A stretch of DNA of 40,964 bases, taken from contig JANYIL010000214.1 in NCBI GenBank assembly GCA_025362075.1, positions 1 through 40,964 of the forward strand. The letters are read 5' to 3'. The notes under the pieces were generated by a model. That model was not told where the DNA came from, searched no databases, and was given only the letters and a program-made list of their open reading frames with translations. Positions 9,002-17,400 of the stretch are shown here, in pieces (the first letter of the stretch is position 1; each line of letters begins with the position of its first letter). The DNA is from Chloracidobacterium sp. (GTDB taxonomy: Bacteria; Acidobacteriota; Blastocatellia; Pyrinomonadales; Pyrinomonadaceae). Both the position numbers and the translations under genes were made by a program.

Positions 9002-10594
9002 ATGCAAAACTCGGCTACAACTCTAAATTTGGCGTCGATAATCTCGCATCATGCACGACTCGCACCCGAGAAAGAAGCGATCGTCTGGGAGAACGTCCGC
9101 CTGACCTTTGGCGCACTCGATAAACTCTCCAATCGCGTCGCCAACGCCCTGGTCGAAATGGGTATCGGCCACGGCGACAAGGTCGCGCTCAACTGCACAA
9201 ATCTGCCGTATTTCCCAGTCGTTTATTACGGAATTATGAAAGCCGGTGCGGTTGTCGTGCCGCTGTGCGTGCTATTTAAGGCGGGTGAGATCGAATATCA
9301 CCTGCGCGATTCGGACGCCAACGCCGTCTTTGTCTTCGAGGGCTCCGAGGAATTGCCAATGCTGCTATCGACGAAAGCTGCATTTGATCGTGTCGAGACC
9401 TGTGAACATCTTGTCGTTATGACCGCCGACCGGATGGGCCAGTCACCTCTTCCCGAACACAAAACACTGACACAGATCACGTTCGACAAATCCGAAGATT
9501 TTGAGATCTATCCGACGCGGCCTGACGACACATGCGCGATCCTTTATACCTCCGGAACGACCGGACAGCCGAAAGGGGCCGAGTTGACGCATCTAAATCT
9601 GATGTCGAATGTTACATCGACCTGGCTGACGCATATGCCGATGCTCGACTTTACGGATTTTCAGCAGAAAACATGCCTGATAACGCTGCCGCTCTTTCAC
9701 ACGACGGGACAGACCGTGCAAATGAACACAAATCTTTTCGGCGGGAACCGCGTCGTTCTTTTACCCCGTTTTGATCCAAAACAGACGCTCGACACGATGA
9801 TCTCGGAAAAGGTTAATTTCTGGGTCGGTGTGCCGACGATGTATTGGGCATTGCTCAATTACATCGATGAAACCGGCTGTGATGTCAGCCGCGTGGCCGA
9901 AAACATGAAAGTTTGCACATCGGGCGGTGCCCCGATGCCGGTTGAGGTGATGCAGAGGTTTGAGGAAGCATTCGGCGTCCGCGTTTTTGAGGGTTACGGC
10001 CTCTCCGAAACCTCACCGCTTGCGACATTTAATCATTTTGAAAGGCCGTCAAAGCCGGGAACGGTCGGAACACCTATCTTTGGCGTCGAGGTCAAATGTG
10101 TTGACGATAAGGATACGGAAGTAAAACGCGGGATACGCGGCGAGGTCGTCATTCGCGGCAACAATATTATGAAGGGCTACTATAAACGCCCCGAAGCGAC
10201 CGCCGAGGCATTTCGCAACGGCTGGTTTCACACCGGTGACATCGGCATCATGGACGACGAAGGCTATCTCTCGATCGTCGACCGCAAAAAAGACATGATC
10301 CTCCGCGGCGGTTATAACGTCTATCCGCGACAGCTCGAAGAGGTCATAATCACGCACCCGTCTGTTTCTTTGTGCGCCGTGATCGGTGTGCCGGACGACA
10401 GGTTGGGCGAAGAGGTCAAAGCGTTTGTCGTTCTAAAACAGGGACAGGAACTTACGCGTGAGGAATTTATTGCGTGGTGCAAATCGCAGATCGCCTCCAA
10501 CAAATACCCGCGCCACGTCGAATTCCGCGACGCCCTGCCGATCGGCAACACCGGCAAGATATTCAAACGGGCATTGAAAGAGGAAGTGAAATAG
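9002..10594 (+). CDS. Acyl-CoA synthetase / long-chain-fatty-acid-CoA ligase (AMP-binding family)
   Basis: AILYTSGTTGQPKGAELTH, EGYGLSETSPLATFN, GWFHTGDIGIMDDEGYLSIVDRKKDMILRGGYNVYPRQLEE, GNTGKIFKRALKEE. Confidence 0.95.
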   Translation: MQNSATTLNLASIISHHARLAPEKEAIVWENVRLTFGALDKLSNRVANALVEMGIGHGDKVALNCTNLPYFPVVYYGIMKAGAVVVPLCVLFKAGEIEYHLRDSDANAVFVFEGSEELPMLLSTKAAFDRVETCEHLVVMTADRMGQSPLPEHKTLTQITFDKSEDFEIYPTRPDDTCAILYTSGTTGQPKGAELTHLNLMSNVTSTWLTHMPMLDFTDFQQKTCLITLPLFHTTGQTVQMNTNLFGGNRVVLLPRFDPKQTLDTMISEKVNFWVGVPTMYWALLNYIDETGCDVSRVAENMKVCTSGGAPMPVEVMQRFEEAFGVRVFEGYGLSETSPLATFNHFERPSKPGTVGTPIFGVEVKCVDDKDTEVKRGIRGEVVIRGNNIMKGYYKRPEATAEAFRNGWFHTGDIGIMDDEGYLSIVDRKKDMILRGGYNVYPRQLEEVIITHPSVSLCAVIGVPDDRLGEEVKAFVVLKQGQELTREEFIAWCKSQIASNKYPRHVEFRDALPIGNTGKIFKRALKEEVK

Positions 10595-10651
10595 TTTGTT
10601 TTGCGTTCGCCGCGAATTTGCGTGAAACTTAATATTTGTTGATCGTTAAGA

Positions 10652-11008
10652 ATGTTTCACACCAAACTGCTCGTATTCCTTATTTTTGTCGTTTTCGGCC
10701 TCGTTTCCTGCTTTGATTCAAAGCCCAAACGCTACGTCATCGCCGACAGCAAAGCCTACGAGGCCTCACTTTTCCGCCAACATTGCGCGATCTGCCACGG
10801 ACCCGAGGGCGAAGGCAAGACGCTCGATGACGGCAAGATAGTGCCGAACATGCGCGAAGGGGAACTGCTCAAATTTCACACCGAGGCTGAGATATATAAA
10901 CAAATATCCGCCGGCGGCAACGGCATGGCGCCATTTCGCGACATCCTAACGGAGCGTGAACTGAATCTGCTGGTGAAGTTTGTCCACGACGAACTGAGAA
11001 AGCAGTAA
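10652..11008 (+). CDS. Single-haem cytochrome c lipoprotein
   Basis: Lipobox-like GLVSC, CAICH haem motif, distal GNGMAPFRDILTERELNLLVKFV. Confidence 0.88.
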   Translation: MFHTKLLVFLIFVVFGLVSCFDSKPKRYVIADSKAYEASLFRQHCAICHGPEGEGKTLDDGKIVPNMREGELLKFHTEAEIYKQISAGGNGMAPFRDILTERELNLLVKFVHDELRKQ

Positions 11009-11011
11009 GAT

Positions 11012-11090
11012 TTAACCACAGATGGACACAAATAAACACAAATTCGGATTTCTATCTTATCCGTGTCTATCTGTGTTCATCTGTGGTTAA
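11012..11090. repeat. Inverted repeat, 'ACCACAGATG-GACACA' family
   Basis: ttaaccacagatggacacaaataaacacaaat versus reverse complement of the right arm TTAACCACAGATGAACACAGATAGACACGGAT; arms separated by about 10 nt. Confidence 0.9.
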
Positions 11091-11099
11091 ATATTTCTT

Positions 11100-11993
11100 A
11101 TGAAAGTACTCATCACAGGTGCAAGCGGTCTGGTCGGTACGGAACTGCAAAAATCGTTTACCCAAAAGGGCTACGAGATGCTGCTGGCTTCGCGCAAAGA
11201 GCCGACGGATGAACGACATATCCAGTGGAGCATCGAGGAAGGCTTTTCTGAACCCGCCAAACTAGAGGGCATTGACGCGGTCGTCCACCTTGCGGGCGAA
11301 AATGTCAGCGGGTTTCGCTGGACTGACGAAAAGAAAAAGGCGATCCGCGACAGCCGTGTGCTGGGAACACGAAACGTCGTTGACGCGATCTCTAAACTCA
11401 AAAACAAGCCTAAAGTGTTCGTCGCTTCGTCAGCCATTGGTTTTTACGGCGAACGCGGCGACGAAGAGGTCACCGAATCAAGCGCGGCTGGAGACAACTT
11501 TCTCGCGGGCGTCTGTAAGGAATGGGAAGCCGAATCACGCCGCGCCGAAGACGCCGGCATCCGCACGGTTCTGCTTCGTACCGGGATCGTTTTGTCAAAA
11601 GACGGCGGAGCGTTGGGAACGATGCTGCTACCGTTTAAGCTGGGCGTCGGCGGTGTAGTCGGCAGCGGCAAACAGTGGATGAGCTGGATCTCGATGGACG
11701 ACGAGATCGCCGTCATCAACTACGTCATCGAAAACGAAAACATCCGTGGTGCTGTCAATTCTGCCTCGCCGCATCCTGTTACGAATCATGAGTTTACCAA
11801 AACCCTCGGCGAAGTTCTGTATCGACCGACGTTTTTGCCATTGCCGGAATTTGCCGTCTCGATGGTCTTTGGCGAGATGGGCGATGCTCTCCTGCTTGCA
11901 AGCACTAAGGTGATGCCAAAACGCCTGGAAGATGCTGGGTTTGAATTCAAATATCCCGACCTGAAAACAGCAATTCAACACGCCGTTGGGTAA
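11100..11993 (+). CDS. TIGR01777-family NAD-dependent epimerase/dehydratase (SDR39U1/YfcH-like)
   Basis: MKVLITGASGLVGTEL, VVHLAGENVSGFRWTDEKKKAIRDSRVLGTR, SSAIGFYGERGDEEVTE, WMSWISMDDEI. Confidence 0.95.
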   Translation: MKVLITGASGLVGTELQKSFTQKGYEMLLASRKEPTDERHIQWSIEEGFSEPAKLEGIDAVVHLAGENVSGFRWTDEKKKAIRDSRVLGTRNVVDAISKLKNKPKVFVASSAIGFYGERGDEEVTESSAAGDNFLAGVCKEWEAESRRAEDAGIRTVLLRTGIVLSKDGGALGTMLLPFKLGVGGVVGSGKQWMSWISMDDEIAVINYVIENENIRGAVNSASPHPVTNHEFTKTLGEVLYRPTFLPLPEFAVSMVFGEMGDALLLASTKVMPKRLEDAGFEFKYPDLKTAIQHAVG

Positions 11994-12001
11994 GAGTTTT
12001 C

Positions 12002-12142
12002 AACGCAAAGACGCAAAGTAGCTAAGACGCGAAGGAAACGAAAACAGCTTCGGCATAACCAAGTCAATAGATTTGATTTCTGTTTGTGGCCGTCTGTTTA
12101 TTTGCGTTTAATTCTTCCTTTGCGTCTTTGCGTCTTTGCGTT
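12002..12142. repeat. Inverted repeat, 'CGCAAAGA' family, abutting the stop of the cyclase gene
   Basis: Left arm aacgcaaagacgcaaag...gacgcgaaggaa; right arm reverse complement AACGCAAAGACGCAAAGACGCAAAGGAA; loop about 75 nt. The last two bases overlap the cyclase stop codon. Confidence 0.9.
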
Positions 12143-12911
12143 AAGCAATCTTGAAAATCACCGGACGGCCCGGACTTGCATCTGCCTCAAACGGTGCGAT
12201 CTGAAGATTCAATAAATACTCGCCGTCCCGAACACTGTTCGGCACATAGATCAACTCGGTTATCGTGCTGTTGATACGGGTCGCGGAATTTATCTCAAAA
12301 CTTCCCTGCTCAACATTCCAGAAAATACGATGATTCGAGAGCCTGCCTTCATCATAAATGCGGTCGATCGACGGCATATCGACGAGCAAATGCCGTAGTC
12401 CAGATCCAACGATCCATTCAATCGCGTCCGTGGTGAAATAAGGTGGGATATTCCCCTCGCCATATTGCCGCGTTAGTTTGCTGTCGTCATTCGGGAGCGT
12501 CCGGACAATGAGACCCGACTGGACCGCAAGCGTCGCGCTTGCAAACGCCGCATGCGGCATAAATGACGTTTGCAGCAAATCAGCGGTTATAAGGTATTCG
12601 CTGCCAGTGCTCTCTGGCTCAACCGACACTAGCACCGCCGGAATAAATACATCCTTCAGACAATCCGTCACCGATATCCTCTCGTTCGTAATATGGCCAA
12701 CACACTCGGTATGAGTACCATTGCAGTGCGTAATAAATGTGTATTGCTCAAAATTCACGCTTCCGCCGCGCCGCGTATCACCTACGATGTCGCCAGCCTC
12801 GCAAGCCTTCGACTTTGCCGGTTCGACGCCGTAAGCATTCGGCTGTGGGCCATTGAAACTCAGCGGTATAGAGATATCGATAGGATCATTAAGATTTTCG
12901 AGATCAATCAT
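12141..12911 (-). CDS. Cyclase-family protein, probable kynurenine formamidase
   Basis: PF04199-like motif THCNGTHTECVGHI, DISIPLSFNGPQ, HLLVDMPSIDR. Only 4 nt downstream of kmo on the same strand. Confidence 0.8.
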   Translation of the reverse strand: MIDLENLNDPIDISIPLSFNGPQPNAYGVEPAKSKACEAGDIVGDTRRGGSVNFEQYTFITHCNGTHTECVGHITNERISVTDCLKDVFIPAVLVSVEPESTGSEYLITADLLQTSFMPHAAFASATLAVQSGLIVRTLPNDDSKLTRQYGEGNIPPYFTTDAIEWIVGSGLRHLLVDMPSIDRIYDEGRLSNHRIFWNVEQGSFEINSATRINSTITELIYVPNSVRDGEYLLNLQIAPFEADASPGRPVIFKIA

Positions 12912-12915
12912 CGTT

Positions 12916-14295
12916 TTAATATTTCAAATTCGTTATCTGTTCATGGACATTTTCAAGGTCGATCTCCATCACATTTTCAATCTCACCACAGATCGACATC
13001 AACAACCGATCCTGTGCGTTGCCTTTCTCTTTTGCCAAGGAATACGGCATGTCTTCGCGAAATGTAACCATTGAATATTTTGAAAAATAGTCAGGATAGG
13101 TCTGTTCGAGCTTAGTTTCGAGTTCTCGCTTACGTACGAAGACTGGATCGGCCACAGCATCGCGCATCTCGTAGAAATTTTCCTCGGCCATATCGGCGAT
13201 CGCATCGGCGTTTATCTTACGCAGCTCGCCGTATTCCTTGTAGACCGTTTTCCATTCGGTGTGGTGTTTTGCAATTAGCTGGCCCAACACGCGAACATCC
13301 TCAAACGCACAGTTCATCCCCTGTCCGTAAAATGGCACCACCGCGTGGGCCGCGTCGCCGAGTAGCAGCGCCCGGCCGCCGGCATTCCACGGCCAGCATT
13401 TGATAGTGCCAAGATTGCCGGTCGGATTTGTGAAGAAATCGTCCGTCAAGGTCGGCATCAGCGGCACCGCGTCAGGAAACTCCTTGTTGAAAAAATTGAG
13501 AAGTGATTCCTTGGTCGCTAGCGCCTCAAAGGAGGAACCACCTGCGTGAACGGGTGGGTTCTTATGCGCCAAAAAGAGCGTGCAGGTAAAGCTCCCATCA
13601 AAATTCGGCAATGCGATCATCATGAATTTATGACGCGGCCAAATGTGGAGCGCGTTCGGCTCAATAGCAAACAATTCCGAAGAACCCACCCGCTCATGCA
13701 GGTGGTGCAGCCTAGGGATATGCAGTTCCTTGTAGCCATGCTCAAGCCACGTTTGCGCAAAATTAAACCGCTCGACGCCGCCGTGCAGCATCGCGTTTCG
13801 AACGGACGATCCGGCGCCGTCGGTAGCGATGAGCGTATCACCCGTGACCTTTGTACCACTGGAAAACTTCGCTTCGCCCATTGCGCAATCAAAATAGATG
13901 CATCGCTGATCGAAATGAAACCGCACGCCCGGATATTTCTCGGCTTCGTTTATCAGAGCGACGTTTAGGCCCGCACGTGAAACGGAATTTATGTACTCCC
14001 CCTTGCGTCCGGAATAAGGCAGCAGCTTTGTCTCGCCGGCAACCGAGTGGATCATCCGCCCGTACATCGGCACGGCTTCGGCGAGTATGTATTCATCCAT
14101 GCCGACCTCGCGAAGCGCCGCGATACCCCGGTCGGACAATGCAAGATTGATCGAACGCCCAGCAGCGACCTCTTCAAGCCGCATATCGCCGCGAGCCTCA
14201 TAAACATCGACAGCGATGCCGCGTTTTGCGAGATATATCACAAGCAGCGAACCCGCCAAACCGGCACCGATAATTACAACTTTAGATTCGGACAT
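12916..14295 (-). CDS. kmo: Kynurenine 3-monooxygenase
   Basis: VVIIGAGLAGSLLVIYLAKRGIAVDVYEARGDMR, GRSINLALSDRGIAALREVG, NALHIWPRHKFMMIALPNFDGSFTCTLFL, ALLLGDAAHAVVPFYGQGMNCAFEDV. Confidence 0.95.
   Translation of the reverse strand: MSESKVVIIGAGLAGSLLVIYLAKRGIAVDVYEARGDMRLEEVAAGRSINLALSDRGIAALREVGMDEYILAEAVPMYGRMIHSVAGETKLLPYSGRKGEYINSVSRAGLNVALINEAEKYPGVRFHFDQRCIYFDCAMGEAKFSSGTKVTGDTLIATDGAGSSVRNAMLHGGVERFNFAQTWLEHGYKELHIPRLHHLHERVGSSELFAIEPNALHIWPRHKFMMIALPNFDGSFTCTLFLAHKNPPVHAGGSSFEALATKESLLNFFNKEFPDAVPLMPTLTDDFFTNPTGNLGTIKCWPWNAGGRALLLGDAAHAVVPFYGQGMNCAFEDVRVLGQLIAKHHTEWKTVYKEYGELRKINADAIADMAEENFYEMRDAVADPVFVRKRELETKLEQTYPDYFSKYSMVTFREDMPYSLAKEKGNAQDRLLMSICGEIENVMEIDLENVHEQITNLKY
13535..13561. 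repeat. REP-like element A inside kmo
   Basis: gaaccacctgcgtgaacgggtgggttc; encodes NPPVHAGGS on the minus strand. Confidence 0.78.
13682..13710. repeat. REP-like element B inside kmo, inverted relative to A
   Basis: gaacccacccgctcatgcaggtggtgcag; its reverse complement ACCACCTGCATGAGCGGGTGGGTTC matches element A at 23 of 25 positions by eye. Encodes LHHLHERVGS. Confidence 0.78.
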
Positions 14296-14310
14296 TATTA
14301 CCCTCGTAGA

Positions 14311-16380
14311 CTATTTATCGTCCAGCCGGGCGACCTGCTTTCGAACCGCAACCGTGAGATTTAGGAAAAACGTCGGATCGGCCTTTGCCAGTTCCAAGGC
14401 GGTTTCGAACTCCGTTCTTGCCTCCGCTTTTCGACCTTTGCGAGCCAAAACATTTGCAAAGCTCGCATGCATTCGCGGATCATCAGGGCATATCTCAATC
14501 GCGGTTTTTGCTTCGGCATCTGCTTCATCGAGTTGGTTGGATCGCACAAATGCTGCTGCTCTATTTACGTGACTTAACGCTGCGGCAATAGGTATCTCGA
14601 ATCGTCCCTGATAGACGAAAACAGCGCCGCCCAGCATTGTGATAGGTGCGGACTTGGTCATCGGAGCGTATTCCGGGCCGCCGCGCGGAGGCAGCTCATT
14701 AGCAGATACAAATATCGTACCTTCAATAACGGTCGGCACCGGGTCCACCATCATCTCGCCGAACAGACGCGTCATGCGTGACGACATAACATGGCACGGC
14801 TGCATCGCCTTAACCATGACGTAATTTCCGGGGCCGGCGAACCAGCATTTATTCGGATCGATATTGTTTTGCTCAACATACTCCGCAGGAAGCTTTAGCG
14901 ATTGACCGTAATCTACATTTGCGTCGCGGAAGTAGTTATAGGTTTCGTTTAAGCCGCCCGCAAAATCATTTGAAAATGCCATATAGTTCGGGGCAATACG
15001 GAGCGGCGTTATTGCATGAAACACAAGGATCGCACCCAATAAATAGCGAAAGGCCGGAAGACGCCTGCACAATAAGACCGAACCGCCCGCCGCGATTACG
15101 ATAAAAAACGGATAAACCGGCAGTAAATGTCTGACACCGCTGTTAAAGCCAAACGTTAAGCTGATCCCGAAATAGACTATCGCCGGCACCAGTAAAAACA
15201 GGAGTTCGCGACGCTTGTCTTTCTCAAACGCTAGAGCGAAAAGCCCCACCGGCAAAAGCAAAAGCAGGGCAACGCTGCTCTTTACTACAAAGACAAGTGG
15301 AAAGTACCACCATTGTCCGGTCGAATAAGGGCGGTTCAATATCAGCGCGTCACGGCTATTAGCAGCCGTTATGTCAGTCAACCCGACCATAAAGGATTCG
15401 GGCAGAATGCCAAGCCCGCCTATGCCCTGAACAAGCTTCATAGTGAGCGAATTGATTGTTTCCGGACGGCCGTATTCCAGTGCATATTGCTGGAGCGAAA
15501 CCGTCTCCGCATTTGCTCGCGGCAGCGAATAATGCTGAAATCCGTAAAAAGCCCAAAGTATCGTAAAGCCGATAATCACCCAGACTGCGAAAGAAGCCGT
15601 GCGTTTTCCGACCAATTTAACGACCGCCCCCTCGCCATTCCGAAATATCAACGCATCAGCTAAAACGAGCGCGAAAAGCACCGGCAAAAAAAACAGTGCG
15701 GAGTGCTTAGACGCAAACATAAGGCCCAAGGCAGCGGCGGCAATAAAAAACCGCAGCCACGTCGATTTACTGCCGTAGCGATAGATGGCGTAAACGGCGG
15801 CGAAAGCCGTCGCCGAAATAGCCATGTCCGTTGTTACAATCGAGCCATTGGCTATAAAGTTTGGTTCGAAAGCTAATAACGCTAAGGCAGTGACACCAGC
15901 CCAAAAGCCAAACATTTCGCGCGCAGCCAGAAAAACAAGCACCGCCAAAAACAAACTTATCAAAGCAGCCGCCAAACGCACCGGAACAACAATGCTGTCC
16001 ACGCCATTCTCCACGAGAAACGTATTACCCTGAACAAAGCCGGGAACCTTTGCGGTGATCTGCGTTCCGCAGCCAGTATCCGGGGTTTCGAACTGCCGAA
16101 ACATAAGCGGCGCGGTCGCCAAAAGTTTTACGAGCGGTGGATGTTCCGGATTTATGCCGAAGTCCTTGCATTCCCAATAACGGTAGCCGGCTAAAATATG
16201 GGCCGGCTCGTCCACGACCGGACTCGTCCGCGTCGCGTGATACCAAAGCTGAACCGAGAATGCCGAAAAGAGCAGGGCTGGAATCAACGCAAATAATATC
16301 CGAGCAATCCGCCGCCGAGAAGGTTTGCCGGAGTTCTCTATACCAGCCGCTGGCTCTATTTCATTATTCATAAAATTCAA
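14311..16380 (-). CDS. Glycosyltransferase family 39 (PMT-like) membrane protein with C-terminal TPR region
   Basis: Multiple TM helices, VVDEPAHILAGYRYWECKDFGINPEHPPLVKLLATAPL (GT39 N-terminal motif), C-terminal TPR ALSHVNRAAAFVRSNQLDEADAEAKTAIEICPDDPRMHASFANVLARKGRKAEARTEFETALELA. Confidence 0.85.
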   Translation of the reverse strand: MNFMNNEIEPAAGIENSGKPSRRRIARILFALIPALLFSAFSVQLWYHATRTSPVVDEPAHILAGYRYWECKDFGINPEHPPLVKLLATAPLMFRQFETPDTGCGTQITAKVPGFVQGNTFLVENGVDSIVVPVRLAAALISLFLAVLVFLAAREMFGFWAGVTALALLAFEPNFIANGSIVTTDMAISATAFAAVYAIYRYGSKSTWLRFFIAAAALGLMFASKHSALFFLPVLFALVLADALIFRNGEGAVVKLVGKRTASFAVWVIIGFTILWAFYGFQHYSLPRANAETVSLQQYALEYGRPETINSLTMKLVQGIGGLGILPESFMVGLTDITAANSRDALILNRPYSTGQWWYFPLVFVVKSSVALLLLLPVGLFALAFEKDKRRELLFLLVPAIVYFGISLTFGFNSGVRHLLPVYPFFIVIAAGGSVLLCRRLPAFRYLLGAILVFHAITPLRIAPNYMAFSNDFAGGLNETYNYFRDANVDYGQSLKLPAEYVEQNNIDPNKCWFAGPGNYVMVKAMQPCHVMSSRMTRLFGEMMVDPVPTVIEGTIFVSANELPPRGGPEYAPMTKSAPITMLGGAVFVYQGRFEIPIAAALSHVNRAAAFVRSNQLDEADAEAKTAIEICPDDPRMHASFANVLARKGRKAEARTEFETALELAKADPTFFLNLTVAVRKQVARLDDK

Positions 16381-16421
16381 GCACTGAATCTGTAATAACG
16401 ATAACTTTTTACTTCACGATG

Positions 16422-17366
16422 TTACTGCGGATTGGTCGGCCGATGAATCTCGATCTTTTCTCCCACTTCAATAACCATCAGGTCTTCTCCCAATTCGAGC
16501 GGACCCGAGTAGGTTTTACGAGTCGGTGGAATTACGTCTTGTTCGGTTGCAGACGGGTGAACGATATGAGAATAGACAGCGAGCCTCGGTTTCACTTTTG
16601 AGAAAACCTCACCCGCTTGTTCAGGTGTCGTGTGATGGTCGATAACCGCCTTAGCCCGATCAGCATCATTTGCGGTGCGTCTTACCAATTCGGGCGAAAC
16701 CACTTCGTGAATCAGTAAATCCACTCCTCTCGCAAATTTCACTAGATTTTCAGACGGGCGCGTGTCCCCCGATAAAACCACTGAGCGACCGCTGTAATCG
16801 ATTCGATAACCAAACGCAGGTTTAATCGGCGCGTGGTCAACTTCGAACGCCGTCACCTTGACACCGTTTTTTTCGTAAACAACACCCTCGGTAATATCTT
16901 TTGCTTCGATAACAACACCGTCGGGCGAAGCTCGATCATCGTAAAGCCGGATTTTGATGTCAAAATCAAACGCCTGCTCAAGATACGACATCATTTTCGC
17001 GGTTCCTTTCGGCCCCCAAACCCGTAGAGGAGTAACGCGCCTTCCCGTTAACCAGCCAGTTAACCATAAATCGGGAAATCCGACAACGTGGTCAGAATGC
17101 AGGTGCGTTAAAAACACGCCTTGAATATCCTTGTATTTTACGTTGATTTGTGTGAGACGTTGTATTGCACCGCGGCCGACATCAAAAATTAGTTTCTGGT
17201 CACCGGCTTCGACCAAAATACTAGGTCCAAAGCGATTCATTACGGGTCGCGGATCGCCGGTTCCCAAAAGCGTGACCTTTATTATTTGCCCGTGGGCGCA
17301 AGCGAGACTAAGCACAATCGTGCAAATCGAAACCGCGATGATTTTGTAAAAAGTGTTATAAATCAT
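16422..17366 (-). CDS. Secreted MBL-fold metallohydrolase (ribonuclease Z / arylsulfatase-like)
   Basis: N-terminal signal peptide, LTHLHSDHVVGFPD, VVLSGDTRPSENL, YSHIVH. Confidence 0.9.
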   Translation of the reverse strand: MIYNTFYKIIAVSICTIVLSLACAHGQIIKVTLLGTGDPRPVMNRFGPSILVEAGDQKLIFDVGRGAIQRLTQINVKYKDIQGVFLTHLHSDHVVGFPDLWLTGWLTGRRVTPLRVWGPKGTAKMMSYLEQAFDFDIKIRLYDDRASPDGVVIEAKDITEGVVYEKNGVKVTAFEVDHAPIKPAFGYRIDYSGRSVVLSGDTRPSENLVKFARGVDLLIHEVVSPELVRRTANDADRAKAVIDHHTTPEQAGEVFSKVKPRLAVYSHIVHPSATEQDVIPPTRKTYSGPLELGEDLMVIEVGEKIEIHRPTNPQ

Positions 17367-17400
17367 ATCGTCCTCAGTTTTAGATACGTCGTTTTTCCTG

